Origin: Melioribacteraceae bacterium | GTDB lineage: Bacteria; Bacteroidota; Ignavibacteria; Ignavibacteriales; Melioribacteraceae | Length of the DNA stretch: 64,000 bases | Direction: 5' to 3' | Assembly (NCBI GenBank): GCA_024103215.1 | Contig: JAGFIY010000122.1 | Span: 1-64,000 of the forward strand | Shown here: positions 38,031-47,018 of the stretch, in pieces | Layout: the number at the start of each line of letters is the position of its first letter | Position numbering within the stretch: position 1 is the stretch's first letter | The notes under the pieces: model-generated | Database searches by the model: none | Seen by the model: only the letters and a program-made list of their open reading frames with translations | What the model was told of the DNA's origin: nothing | Translations under genes and position numbers: made by a program

Positions 38031-41000
38031 TTAAAAGTGTTTTTTAATCTCAACATCAATTTATCGCTTCCATCCGGGTGACAGTCATAACATGCTTCGC
38101 TTTGATAAACATAACCGTTCACATCACTGTGTTCGTCGTCCATATCGGCTTGATTGTGCTCGTGACAATCAATACAGGAAAAGATTGAATAGTCATTAGC
38201 ATTAGTATGACAATCGGCGCAGACATTCCATTCTCCTTGATGTTTCCCGGAATAAATTGGGAAATATTGTCCATCGTGGTTAAATGTTGAAGGCACCCAA
38301 GCATTTGTATTATGGCATACTTCGCATGTCGTCGGGAATTGTGCCGACGCGTGCGGAGGATTTGTTGAATTATTATAATCGTCCTGATGACATCCAATAC
38401 ATTCATTTGGTGTATTATTGTAATCCCCGTTATGGCAATCAGCACAGTTATCTGCAATGGCTGCATGAGCACCCAGCAGAGGAAAGTAATCGTTATGAAT
38501 CGGAAATAGTGCAGGTTCCCAATTAGGTGCGGGTGTATGACAAGTTTCACACTGAAGCGGTAATCCCAGTGCTTGATGATTTGGATTTAGTGAATTATTA
38601 AAATCATCATTGTGACATGAATTGCAATCAGTTGGAGTTCCACTATAGCCTTGACTATGACATTCGCTGCATTCTACATTTTGATGTTCTCCAACAAGTG
38701 GAAAATCTGTGTTATCGTGGTCGAAACTCGTTTCTTCCCAACTATTAAAATTATGGCACATTTCACATTGAGTTGGGAAACTTTGGCTTAAGTGTTCTGG
38801 AGCCGAATTATATTCCTCTTCATGACATGAAAAACACAGAGGACTAGTGTTGGTTGTTGAGCCTTCATGACAACTTGAACATTGCTGAATTATTGCATGT
38901 TGACCCAATAGTTCAAATCCGGTTGTGGAATGATTAAAAGTTGATGGAACCCACCCGTTCGTGTTATGGCATGATTCACAATCAACTGATATTCCGGCAG
39001 CTGAATGATTTGGATTTTGTGTATTTGTATAATTATCATTATGGCAACTATTACAATCTTTCGGTGTGTTTGTGTATCCGTTTGTATGACAATCAGAGCA
39101 GTTTACATTTGTATGCTGTCCAGTTAGAGGAAATTCTGTAGTATTATGATCAAATGTTGTCTCTTCCCATGCATTTGAATTATGACACATCTCGCAAGTT
39201 GTTGGATATTGCTGAGCTAAGTGTTCGGGAGCTGAATTGTATTCGGTTTCATGACAAGCCAAACATAAAGGACTTGTGTTGCTTGTCGATCCTTCGTGAC
39301 AGTTCGAACATTGCTGAATATTTGCATGCTGACCTAATAATTCAAACCCGGTTGTGGAATGATTAAAAGTTGATGGATTCCAAAGAGTTGTTGTATGACA
39401 AGTTTCACACGTTGTTGCAATTCCCGCATCTTGATGATTCGGATTTGCTGCACTAGTGTAATTTGAATTATGACAATCAAAACATATTGTGGATGTTCCC
39501 GAATAACCTGTTGTATGACAAGCACTGCAGTCAGTATTTATATGAGAACCTGTCAGTGGGAATTGAGTATCATCGTGGTTAAATGAAGTTTCCTCCCAAG
39601 TCTGCGAATTATGACACATCTCACAAGTTGTCGGATAACGTTGGTCTATATGACCGGGAGCTGAATTATATTCATCTTCGTGACAAGCAAAACATTCCGC
39701 ACTGGTATTTGATGTCGAACCAACATGACAGCTTGAACACTGCTGAATTAATGCATGCTGACCCAATAATTCAAATCCGGTTGTAAGATGATTAAATTCC
39801 GATGGTTTCCAAACAGATGTGCTATGACAAGTTTCACATTCTAGTGAAATACCAGCTTCTGTATGATTTGGCAGAATCGCAGATGAATAATCATCACTGT
39901 GACAATCTTTGCAGAGTGAAGGTGTTCCTGAATAACCAGAAGTATGACAAACCAAACAATCAACATTTATATGTGAGCCAGTTAAGGGGAAATCTGTATT
40001 ATCGTGAGAGAATGATGTTTCCTCCCAACCAACCGGAGAATGACACATTTCGCATTCCGTCGGATAAGCTTGGGAAACATGCTCCGGTGCTGTATTATAT
40101 TCCTCATTGTGACATTCAAAACAAATTAAAGGAGTGTTTTGAGTTGTTCCCAAATGGCAATCGGAACACTGTTGAATTGAAGAATGCAGACCAATTAATT
40201 CAAAACCTGTTGAGGAATGATTAAAGTTAGAAGGTGTCCAAGCGTCCGTGTTATGGCATGTTTCACACTCCTGAGGAAGCCCAGCCGCTGTATGATTTGG
40301 GTTTAAAGAACCGGTGTAATCATCATTATGACATTCATTACAAAATATAGGTGTGTTTGCATAACCGTTTGAATGGCATTCGAAACAATCAATTGTTCTA
40401 TGTGCACCGGTTAATGGGAAATTTGAATTTGCATGATTAAAACTTTCATCCCCGCTCCCTGTTGGATGACATGCGAAACACTCAGTGGACTGATAAATAT
40501 ATCCATCTACACCCTGGTGTTCTTCGTCAGTATCCGTGCGGTTATGCTCGTGACAATCAATGCAACTGAAAATTGAAAAATTATTTTGAACTGTATGGCA
40601 ATCAGAACATTCAACCCATTCACCATTGTGTTCGCCTGAGTAAATTGGGAAATATTGTGCATCGTGATCAAATGTTGCCGGTTCCCAAGCAGTTGTTGTA
40701 TGACAAGTTTCGCAGTCAGTCGAAAATCCTGCTGATGTATGGTTTGGATCTTGTGTGTTATTAAAATCATCAGAGTGACAGTTAAAGCAATTGTTTGGAG
40801 TAGATGTATATTGACCTTCGTGACAAGAAAAACAATCATTGGCAATTAATGAATGCGCCCCATCCAATACAAAAAACTCATCATGAATTATAAACTGAGC
40901 CGGTTCCCAACCAGCCACGGTTGTGTGACAATCTTCACATTGTTGAGAAATTGAAAGTTCAATATGATTTGGATTTATCGCAGAATTATAGTCAGTTGTA

Positions 41001-42583
41001 TGGCAATCGAAGCATAGGTTAGGTGTATTTGAATAACCAGATGAATGACATTCAGAACAATCATTTACTGAAGCATGTGCTCCATCTATTACAAAGAACT
41101 CATTATGAACGGGAAACTGCGCAGGCTCCCATCCCGGAAGGGCTGAATGACAATCAGCACAATTAGTAGATAAACCAAGTTGTTGATGGTTTGGATCAGA
41201 ACTTGAATTATAATCCTCTAAATGACAAGATGAACATTCGGTTGAAGTTCCTTGATAACCGGAAGCATGACAGTCAACACATTCTGTAAAAAGGTGAGAA
41301 TCAAGAAGTGGAAAATCAGTTAATGAATGATTAAAACTATCTTCGGAACTGCCGTTCGGATGGCAAGCATAACAACTTTGGCTGTCGTAATTATAACCGT
41401 TAACCCCACTGTGCTCCTCATCCATATCCGTTTGATTATGCTCGTGACAATCAGTGCAGCTGAAAAATGTAAAGTCAGTACTATTTGTATGACAATCCGT
41501 GCAATTATCCCATTCGCCGAAATGCTCTCCTGAATAAATCGGGAAATATTGTCCATCGTGATCAAATGTCGAAGGAGTCCATGCAGTAGAATTATGACAT
41601 TCTTCGCATTCAGTTGAAAAATTTGATGTTGAGTGCGGCGGATCTAAAGTGTTGTTGTAATCTGATTCATGACAACCGAAACACAAGTTCGGCGTATTGT
41701 TGTATCCAGTAGTGTGGCATTGTACACAATCATTTCTAATTTCGTTATGCGCTCCGATTAACGGATATATATCATCATGATTAACAAAACTTGCAGGCTG
41801 CCATCCTGGATTAAGCGTATGACATGTTTCGCAGTTTTGCGGAAAACTATTCTCAATGTGGTTTGGATTTGTGGTTGTGCTATAATCTTCAGAGTGGCAT
41901 TGGTAACACTCTTGAGATAAACCGGAAAATGAGTCTTGATTATGGCATGCGAAACAATCACCAATTGAATGTCCTTGAACTAATGGAAAGAAATCATGTG
42001 AAATATTCTGTGTTGTCCATGTCTGATCGGTTAATTGATGACATTCGAGACAATCGGTTGGAAATCCTGCTTGAACGTGATTAGGATTCTGACTGTTAAG
42101 GTAATCTTGCTGATGACACACAAAGCATTCGATTTCGAAAGGTTCAAAACGAAGCAGCGAACTCGTTTGATGACATGCATAACAATCTGCTGTTCTGTGA
42201 GCACCAAGTAATGGAAATCTGCTAAGCTCATGGATTTCGATAATGTTTGATACGACCCATGATTGCGGTTCGTGACACCTTGCACAGTCGTTACCAAGTG
42301 TAGTTTCATGGATATCGGTGTGACATTCAAAACAATTTGTTGGAGCTTGATTGAAAACCAAAGACTCGTGACAGTCAATACAATTGACTGATTTGTGTTG
42401 TCCTGATAATTCAAAATTTGTGCTGGAGTGATCGAACTTTACTTCATCTAAATTTATTTCCCAATTAATATTGTTATGACAATTTTCGCAGTCAAGTTTA
42501 AAATCTTTTCCGTGTGGAGATTGAGCAAACGAAAACGATAAAAAACCTATCAATAAAAAAATTATTCGTGACAAGTTTTGCAT
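38027..42583 (-). CDS. Giant 61-heme c-type cytochrome
   Basis: A 1518-residue exported protein with signal peptide MQNLSRIIFLLIGFLSFSFAQ and, by my count, 61 CXXCH heme-attachment motifs, one per 25 residues. Many motifs stand in a context F-x-H-x-x-T-x-F-x-L-x-G-x-H, which supplies distal His ligands for bis-His c-type hemes. Residues about 795-1367 are four tandem units of exactly 143 residues (six hemes each). A three-heme module around CxDCHEHNxTDxDEEH and CYACHPxG occurs near residues 350, 645 and 1440, the last copy ending the protein. Function: long-range electron transfer outside the cytoplasm, probably to an extracellular acceptor or between cells. It overlaps the 20-heme gene upstream by 22 bases and the barrel gene downstream by four. 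Confidence 0.93.
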   Translation of the reverse strand: MQNLSRIIFLLIGFLSFSFAQSPHGKDFKLDCENCHNNINWEINLDEVKFDHSSTNFELSGQHKSVNCIDCHESLVFNQAPTNCFECHTDIHETTLGNDCARCHEPQSWVVSNIIEIHELSRFPLLGAHRTADCYACHQTSSLLRFEPFEIECFVCHQQDYLNSQNPNHVQAGFPTDCLECHQLTDQTWTTQNISHDFFPLVQGHSIGDCFACHNQDSFSGLSQECYQCHSEDYSTTTNPNHIENSFPQNCETCHTLNPGWQPASFVNHDDIYPLIGAHNEIRNDCVQCHTTGYNNTPNLCFGCHESDYNNTLDPPHSTSNFSTECEECHNSTAWTPSTFDHDGQYFPIYSGEHFGEWDNCTDCHTNSTDFTFFSCTDCHEHNQTDMDEEHSGVNGYNYDSQSCYACHPNGSSEDSFNHSLTDFPLLDSHLFTECVDCHASGYQGTSTECSSCHLEDYNSSSDPNHQQLGLSTNCADCHSALPGWEPAQFPVHNEFFVIDGAHASVNDCSECHSSGYSNTPNLCFDCHTTDYNSAINPNHIELSISQQCEDCHTTVAGWEPAQFIIHDEFFVLDGAHSLIANDCFSCHEGQYTSTPNNCFNCHSDDFNNTQDPNHTSAGFSTDCETCHTTTAWEPATFDHDAQYFPIYSGEHNGEWVECSDCHTVQNNFSIFSCIDCHEHNRTDTDEEHQGVDGYIYQSTECFACHPTGSGDESFNHANSNFPLTGAHRTIDCFECHSNGYANTPIFCNECHNDDYTGSLNPNHTAAGLPQECETCHNTDAWTPSNFNHSSTGFELIGLHSSIQQCSDCHLGTTQNTPLICFECHNEEYNTAPEHVSQAYPTECEMCHSPVGWEETSFSHDNTDFPLTGSHINVDCLVCHTSGYSGTPSLCKDCHSDDYSSAILPNHTEAGISLECETCHSTSVWKPSEFNHLTTGFELLGQHALIQQCSSCHVGSTSNTSAECFACHEDEYNSAPGHIDQRYPTTCEMCHNSQTWEETSFNHDDTQFPLTGSHINTDCSACHTTGYSGTSTICFDCHNSNYTSAANPNHQDAGIATTCETCHTTTLWNPSTFNHSTTGFELLGQHANIQQCSNCHEGSTSNTSPLCLACHETEYNSAPEHLAQQYPTTCEMCHNSNAWEETTFDHNTTEFPLTGQHTNVNCSDCHTNGYTNTPKDCNSCHNDNYTNTQNPNHSAAGISVDCESCHNTNGWVPSTFNHSTTGFELLGQHAIIQQCSSCHEGSTTNTSPLCFSCHEEEYNSAPEHLSQSFPTQCEMCHNFNSWEETSFDHDNTDFPLVGEHQNVECSECHSQGYSGTPTDCNSCHNDDFNNSLNPNHQALGLPLQCETCHTPAPNWEPALFPIHNDYFPLLGAHAAIADNCADCHNGDYNNTPNECIGCHQDDYNNSTNPPHASAQFPTTCEVCHNTNAWVPSTFNHDGQYFPIYSGKHQGEWNVCADCHTNANDYSIFSCIDCHEHNQADMDDEHSDVNGYVYQSEACYDCHPDGSDKLMLRLKNTFK
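38484..40200 (-). repeat. Four tandem 429-bp repeats inside the giant cytochrome gene
   Basis: The segment coding for GFEL(L/I)G(Q/L)H...IQQC recurs with its plus-strand marker ttcaaa(t/c)cc at 38912, 39341, 39770 and 40199 (ttcaaaacc in the last), three intervals of exactly 429 bp. Each unit codes for 143 residues and six CXXCH motifs in the order CSxCH, CFxCH, CEMCH, CxxCH, CxxCH, CETCH. Confidence 0.9.
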
Positions 42584-44136
42584 TTTATCTCTTCATATTT
42601 ATATTTAACGAACACTCCTGTCTTTAAGTTCTTTTTGGGATGACACTTTTCACAGCTTACATTAATATGAGCTCCATCCAATGGGAAATCTGTTTCAGAA
42701 TGATTGAAATTTACAGGCTTCCAATCGAAATACCCATGACATCTAGCGCAGTCGGTTTTCCCATTTATTCTAAATTGTTGAAAATGTTGGTCCTCATGGC
42801 AGAACTCGCAATCTTTAGGTAACCCTTGAAATTGTTGAACATTATTACCCTGTTTATCTTTAAAATGACAGTTCCTGCAGCTTGTTTTTAGATGTGTCCC
42901 AATCAATTCAAAACCTGTTTTAGAATGATCGAAGTTATTCACAGACCAGCTATCCGAATTATGGCAATTTTCACAACCATTTTCAATGAAAAACTTATCA
43001 CTTATTTCATTTTTGTGAATGTTTTCATGACACGCAACGCACGAAATATCATTGAACAAAAAACTCCACTTATCATTTTTGTAATGACAATTAATACATG
43101 GCACGGCTAGATGACTTCCCTTTAGTTCAAATCTTGTTTTCGTATGTTCTATGATTCCAATAAGCGATGGAGAAAACCCTTGTTCTGTATGACATACACT
43201 ACAATCACGAAAATTATTTTTTACTAATTCTCCTTTATGATAATCCTCGTGACAATCTGAACATAATTCGTGTTTTATTTTTACCGTATAAGATTCTTTA
43301 TGACATTTACTGCATTCGATATTTGCATGTTTCCCTATAAGTGTAAAGTTTGTTTTAGAGTGATCAAATCTTTGAAGATTTACAGTATTCCTAAATGATA
43401 TTTCATTATGGCATTCAAGGCAATTGTTGCCGAACTTTCCCCTGTGTACATCTTCATGACAATCGATACATTTTTCGAAATTTTGTATTCTGAATATCTT
43501 CGTATTCTCACTTTGTATGTTTTTGTGACAAGTAAAACACTCGACCTTAACATGAGCCCCCTTTAAAACAAATTTCGTTTTATTGTGATCAAATAAATCC
43601 GCCGGTTTAAATGATTTAGTAGAGTGACAAGTCTGGCATTCATTTCCCAGTGTTTCATTATGTTTATCTTCATGACAGCTGATACATCTATTATTCAAAC
43701 CAAGGAAAGTATTTTTTCTCTCTACTGTAAAACTGCTGAATTTACTGTTATGACAACTGTTGCACTCAATTTTAATGTGCTTCCCCTGTAATTGATAACC
43801 GGTTAAATCGTGATTGAATGATTTTTGATCAAATCTGATTAACTCAAAATTTCTTCCATGATGTTCGCTGTGACAGTCGTAACATTCTTTACCTTTTACT
43901 TCCGATGAAGAATGATATCCCTCATCATCATCAATTCTTGTTTTAATTTCTGAATGACATTCTAAACATTTAGAATTATAAACTTTTTCACCGAGAACAT
44001 GACATTTTGTACAGTTGCTCAACCCTTCCAAATCTTTATGTGCGTTTGATAAATCCCCTGGAGAAAGCTGGGCAAAGATTGAATTTGAAAGCAGCAGAAT
44101 TACAATAATTATAAATAATCGATTATTTCTTTTCAT
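42562..44136 (-). CDS. 20-heme c-type cytochrome
   Basis: About 524 residues with signal peptide MKRNNRLFIIIVILLLSNSIFAQ and 20 CXXCH motifs. The spacing pattern F-x-H-(S/N)-K-T-x-F-x-L-x-G-x-H-x-x-x-x-C-x-x-CH repeats about every 60-70 residues, the same building block as in the giant cytochrome. It should be a periplasmic multiheme wire linking the inner-membrane oxidoreductase to the surface cytochrome. I choose the ATG at 44136 because it gives the canonical signal peptide; the frame opens at 44157. It overlaps the oxidoreductase gene by 14 bases and the giant cytochrome gene by 22. Confidence 0.92.
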   Translation of the reverse strand: MKRNNRLFIIIVILLLSNSIFAQLSPGDLSNAHKDLEGLSNCTKCHVLGEKVYNSKCLECHSEIKTRIDDDEGYHSSSEVKGKECYDCHSEHHGRNFELIRFDQKSFNHDLTGYQLQGKHIKIECNSCHNSKFSSFTVERKNTFLGLNNRCISCHEDKHNETLGNECQTCHSTKSFKPADLFDHNKTKFVLKGAHVKVECFTCHKNIQSENTKIFRIQNFEKCIDCHEDVHRGKFGNNCLECHNEISFRNTVNLQRFDHSKTNFTLIGKHANIECSKCHKESYTVKIKHELCSDCHEDYHKGELVKNNFRDCSVCHTEQGFSPSLIGIIEHTKTRFELKGSHLAVPCINCHYKNDKWSFLFNDISCVACHENIHKNEISDKFFIENGCENCHNSDSWSVNNFDHSKTGFELIGTHLKTSCRNCHFKDKQGNNVQQFQGLPKDCEFCHEDQHFQQFRINGKTDCARCHGYFDWKPVNFNHSETDFPLDGAHINVSCEKCHPKKNLKTGVFVKYKYEEIKCKTCHE

Positions 44137-45463
44137 GCTTGAGAATCGCGTCCCCAAATTTTTTAGTAATTCTAATCCCGGCAGATTCTAAAAATTTAGT
44201 TGGTAACTCACCGCCGGCAAATATGTAAACCAGATCATTCTGAAATGTTTTAACTTCTCCTTCAATATCGATAATAACTTCTTCTTCCTTTATCTCAATA
44301 AGATTGGAATTATAAATAACATCCAACTTTTGCTTTTCAAGAGCTTCTTTTAATTTTGATTGGTTCTTTGGTTTGATTCTCGCAAATTTATCCTTTCTAT
44401 AACTAAGTTTTACTTCGTTGGTGTCAATTAACATCATTGCAGATTCAATTGCCGAATCGCCGCCGCCTACAACGATAATTTTTTTATCATTTATATTTTC
44501 CGGTTCAAGCAAACGATATGCAACGTTCGGGCTATTCTCACCTTTGATACCTAATTTTCTAGGCGTTCCACGCCTTCCGATTGTTAACAACACTTTCTTC
44601 GATTTAACAGAAGTACCTTGATTAGTAGTAACTATGAAACCTTCATCAACTTCATCAATTGATTCAATTTTTGTTCTTTCTGTTATTTCGATTTTATTTT
44701 CCGATAAAACCTTGTTCCATAATTTTAACAATTCCGATTTATTTGTTTCAACAAATTTAACTTTCCCATATAAAGGAAGATCCATAGGTGAGGTCATTAC
44801 TAATTTCGCTCGTGGAAAAGTATAAACAGTTCCGCCAAGACTATCCTGTTCGAATATCTGAAAATTTAATTTATTTTTTTTTGCCTCCAGCGCCGCAGAA
44901 ATACCTGCAGGACCGGCACCGATAATAACCAGGTCTAGTTTATCGGTATTTTTGTTCCCTTTTAATGTCGCGCAAATTGATTGAACAGCTTGCTTCCCTT
45001 GTTCAACCGCATTCTTTATCAAACCCATCCCGCCTATTTCACCGGCAATAAAAATTCCTTCAACATTTGTTTCAAAACTCGGTGAAACGTGCGGAAGTTC
45101 CACTCCCCTTTTTTCAGTACCGATACACAGGGTTATTGCTTCAACGGGACATGCATGAAAGCAAGCACCATGACCGATACATCTTGATGCATTTATTGTT
45201 TGTGCTTTCCCGTTTCTAATCCCGAGAATATCCTTCTCTGGACATGCTGCAATACATGCACCGCTTCCTATACAAGTATCTTGGTCAACAACTGGATGAA
45301 GAGATACAGGTTCAAAAAGTCCATCTGCTTTAGCGGCTTCAATCTTTTGTGAAACTACTTCAGAACTTTTTCTTCCTTTCCGGATATAAACTAAAATGAC
45401 AGCAACTACGAAAATGGAAACAATTCCGTAAACAAGAATTTCTTCAATTAAGACTTCGCTCAT
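44123..45463 (-). CDS. Membrane-anchored ferredoxin-FAD/NAD(P) oxidoreductase
   Basis: About 446 residues. An N-terminal helix (residues about 9-28) anchors it in the inner membrane. Two iron-sulfur motifs follow: CIGSGACIAACP (Cys64, 70, 74) and CIGHGACFHACP (Cys95, 101, 105); in both, the usual second Cys is replaced, by Ser67 and His98. Then comes IAGEIGGMGLIKNAVEQG, an FAD-binding Rossmann fold (LVIIGAGPAGISAALEA near 183) and an NAD(P)-binding fold (IIVVGGGDSAIESAMML near 330) as in thioredoxin-reductase-like enzymes. It probably moves electrons between NAD(P)H, FAD and Fe-S clusters toward the cytochromes. Its ATG at 45463 follows the cytochrome b-like gene's stop after one base. Confidence 0.88.
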   Translation of the reverse strand: MSEVLIEEILVYGIVSIFVVAVILVYIRKGRKSSEVVSQKIEAAKADGLFEPVSLHPVVDQDTCIGSGACIAACPEKDILGIRNGKAQTINASRCIGHGACFHACPVEAITLCIGTEKRGVELPHVSPSFETNVEGIFIAGEIGGMGLIKNAVEQGKQAVQSICATLKGNKNTDKLDLVIIGAGPAGISAALEAKKNKLNFQIFEQDSLGGTVYTFPRAKLVMTSPMDLPLYGKVKFVETNKSELLKLWNKVLSENKIEITERTKIESIDEVDEGFIVTTNQGTSVKSKKVLLTIGRRGTPRKLGIKGENSPNVAYRLLEPENINDKKIIVVGGGDSAIESAMMLIDTNEVKLSYRKDKFARIKPKNQSKLKEALEKQKLDVIYNSNLIEIKEEEVIIDIEGEVKTFQNDLVYIFAGGELPTKFLESAGIRITKKFGDAILKHEKK

Positions 45464-45464
45464 A

Positions 45465-46331
45465 TTAAAATATCCAGCGATAACCAAAAACAATTGTTAC
45501 CGCAACATGAACCAACATTATTACAAGCATAATTATAGCAAATGGAAGATGAGCTACGTGCCAGTACTTAAATAATTTTTGCATTGTACGCAGTTGACTG
45601 ATTCTTCTCTTTATTGTGAGTTTTCTTTTGACAAGTTTTACTATTTGTTTGTAGCGTTCACCGGTAATTTGATTTTTCTTTAAGTTATTTTTTACGGATG
45701 ATAATTCGGAAAAGTACAATTTGTATTGATCGATAACTTGTGAAAAAAGATTCCTTTTTTTATCTGAAGATTTACGAACATCTTTTTCAATCTCATAAAT
45801 AAAATCATCCGGCAAATTATAATCTGATTTAATCTCAGAGGAAATTCGTTCATTTAATTCTTCTATTTCCCTCACTGTCAATTCCCTTCCCTCAATGGTT
45901 CTAGGTATTTGAATATAAATAAATCTTCCTATCACACCGCTTAAAACAACAGCTACCATCGAAAAAAAACTTATCGATACAATCCCGCCGAACTTAAAAG
46001 CCGTATGATATAAAACCAATATTGGCCCGAGAGTGCATAAGAATATATGAAACTCAAGCCAGTGTTTTAAGATACCAATTCTTCCGAACTTACGAACTCT
46101 TTTCCTAAGCATGTATGTTGAAACACCTATCAGCATAAAAAGAGAGCCGGCAATTCCTAAACCATGGCCTATAATTCCACTCGGCTTAAACAATTGGTGA
46201 GATTCGTGAAAGAATCTTTCTTCAAGTGAGGTTAAGTAATATGAGTATCCTTCATAACCAATAATTATAGTTGCAAATATTACGATAAAAACAAAAGTGC
46301 CAATATAAATACGGTGAACTGTTTTAGTCAT
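45465..46331 (-). CDS. Cytochrome b-like membrane protein of the multiheme operon
   Basis: A 288-residue inner-membrane protein with about five helices: near residues 9-28, 52-75, 92-112, 118-137 and 258-282. Histidines sit at helix positions fit for heme b: GIIGHGLGIAG, KHWLEFHIFLCTLGPILVLYHTAFKFGG and the last helix YWHVAHLPFAIIMLVIMLVHVAV. Between helices 4 and 5 is a charged, helical cytosolic domain of about 110 residues. I do not see a named family match, but the pattern suggests a di-heme b-type quinone-reactive subunit. It is the first gene of the five-gene operon, and so would feed electrons to the cytochromes from quinol. Confidence 0.75.
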   Translation of the reverse strand: MTKTVHRIYIGTFVFIVIFATIIIGYEGYSYYLTSLEERFFHESHQLFKPSGIIGHGLGIAGSLFMLIGVSTYMLRKRVRKFGRIGILKHWLEFHIFLCTLGPILVLYHTAFKFGGIVSISFFSMVAVVLSGVIGRFIYIQIPRTIEGRELTVREIEELNERISSEIKSDYNLPDDFIYEIEKDVRKSSDKKRNLFSQVIDQYKLYFSELSSVKNNLKKNQITGERYKQIVKLVKRKLTIKRRISQLRTMQKLFKYWHVAHLPFAIIMLVIMLVHVAVTIVFGYRWIF

Positions 46332-46406
46332 TTAACCGATTTATGAAAGTGAAGGTAATAAATTAACAATAATTAAGGAGGCTGCTTCGCCAATGCAATA
46401 TTTCAA

Positions 46407-46444
46407 AATTATTGCAGTAAATCAAGATGAGTACTGTAATAATT
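46407..46444 (-). terminator. Terminator-like hairpin after msrB
   Basis: Arms AATTATTACAGTA and TACTGCAATAATT (read on the minus strand) pair at 12 of 13 positions around a 12-base loop, directly after the msrB stop codon, and end in four Ts. It separates msrB from the cytochrome operon promoter. Confidence 0.5.
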
Positions 46445-46891
46445 TTATTTAATATCCTTGGCCGGAATAAATTTCATTGAAATTGAATTTACACAATGTC
46501 TCGTGTTTTTTTCTGTAAATCCCTCACCAAGAAAAACGTGACCGAGATGACCTCCACATTTTGCACAAATGATTTCAGTTCTTCTTCCATCCGGATCAAG
46601 AATTCTCTTCACAGCTCCGTCAATCTCATCATCAAAACTTGGCCAGCCGCAATGTGAATCGAATTTGTTTTCCGATTTGTATAAATGAGCCCCGCATCTT
46701 TTACAAGAATAGATTCCATGTTCTTTATTATTGAGATACTCTCCAGTGTAAGGTCTCTCCGTTCCTTTATGGATGATAATTCTTTCTTCTTCAGGCGTAA
46801 GTTTGTTGTAATCCATTGTATCCCTTTCTTGTGCTAAAATATTTACAAAAATGGATAAGTATATAATGAATAATAATCTAACTATTAACAT
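46445..46891 (-). CDS. msrB: Secreted peptide-methionine (R)-S-oxide reductase MsrB
   Basis: A 148-residue enzyme reducing methionine R-sulfoxide in proteins. Unlike typical MsrB it starts with a signal peptide ([21 protein letters not shown]), so it repairs periplasmic or outer-membrane proteins. The zinc site uses CKRCG and CAKCG, the substrate region is [13 protein letters not shown], and the catalytic Cys is in [13 protein letters not shown]. The sequence is intact. A cytosolic MsrA is encoded 1.3 kb away on the other strand. Confidence 0.93.
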   Translation of the reverse strand: MLIVRLLFIIYLSIFVNILAQERDTMDYNKLTPEEERIIIHKGTERPYTGEYLNNKEHGIYSCKRCGAHLYKSENKFDSHCGWPSFDDEIDGAVKRILDPDGRRTEIICAKCGGHLGHVFLGEGFTEKNTRHCVNSISMKFIPAKDIK

Positions 46892-46970
46892 AAAGTATTT
46901 CCTAAAATTTTGTTGTTACATTATAAAATTTTCGCAAATAATACATGGCAAAAAATTACACCATATTTTG

Positions 46971-47001
46971 GACAAGTAAAAGAATAATTATATTACTTGT
47001 C
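46971..47001 (+). promoter_or_regulatory. Inverted repeat upstream of the esterase gene, possible operator
   Basis: Arms GACAAGTAA (46971-46979) and TTACTTGTC (46993-47001) pair perfectly around a 13-base AT-rich spacer, ending 17 bases before the ATG. It could be an operator for a dimeric regulator or a 5'-leader hairpin. Confidence 0.4.
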
Positions 47002-47018
47002 AAATTAAATCAATTACT

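Noticed and set aside
38484-40200. CRISPR array or satellite DNA because of the exact 429-bp periodicity
   Set aside because: The repeats are coding, keep one frame and encode six heme motifs each; the period is far too long for CRISPR.
38119-42414. Several open frames of 60-143 residues in other frames of the giant cytochrome gene
   Set aside because: They arise from the low stop-codon content of the repeated Cys/His-rich coding sequence and show no protein-like composition or start signals.
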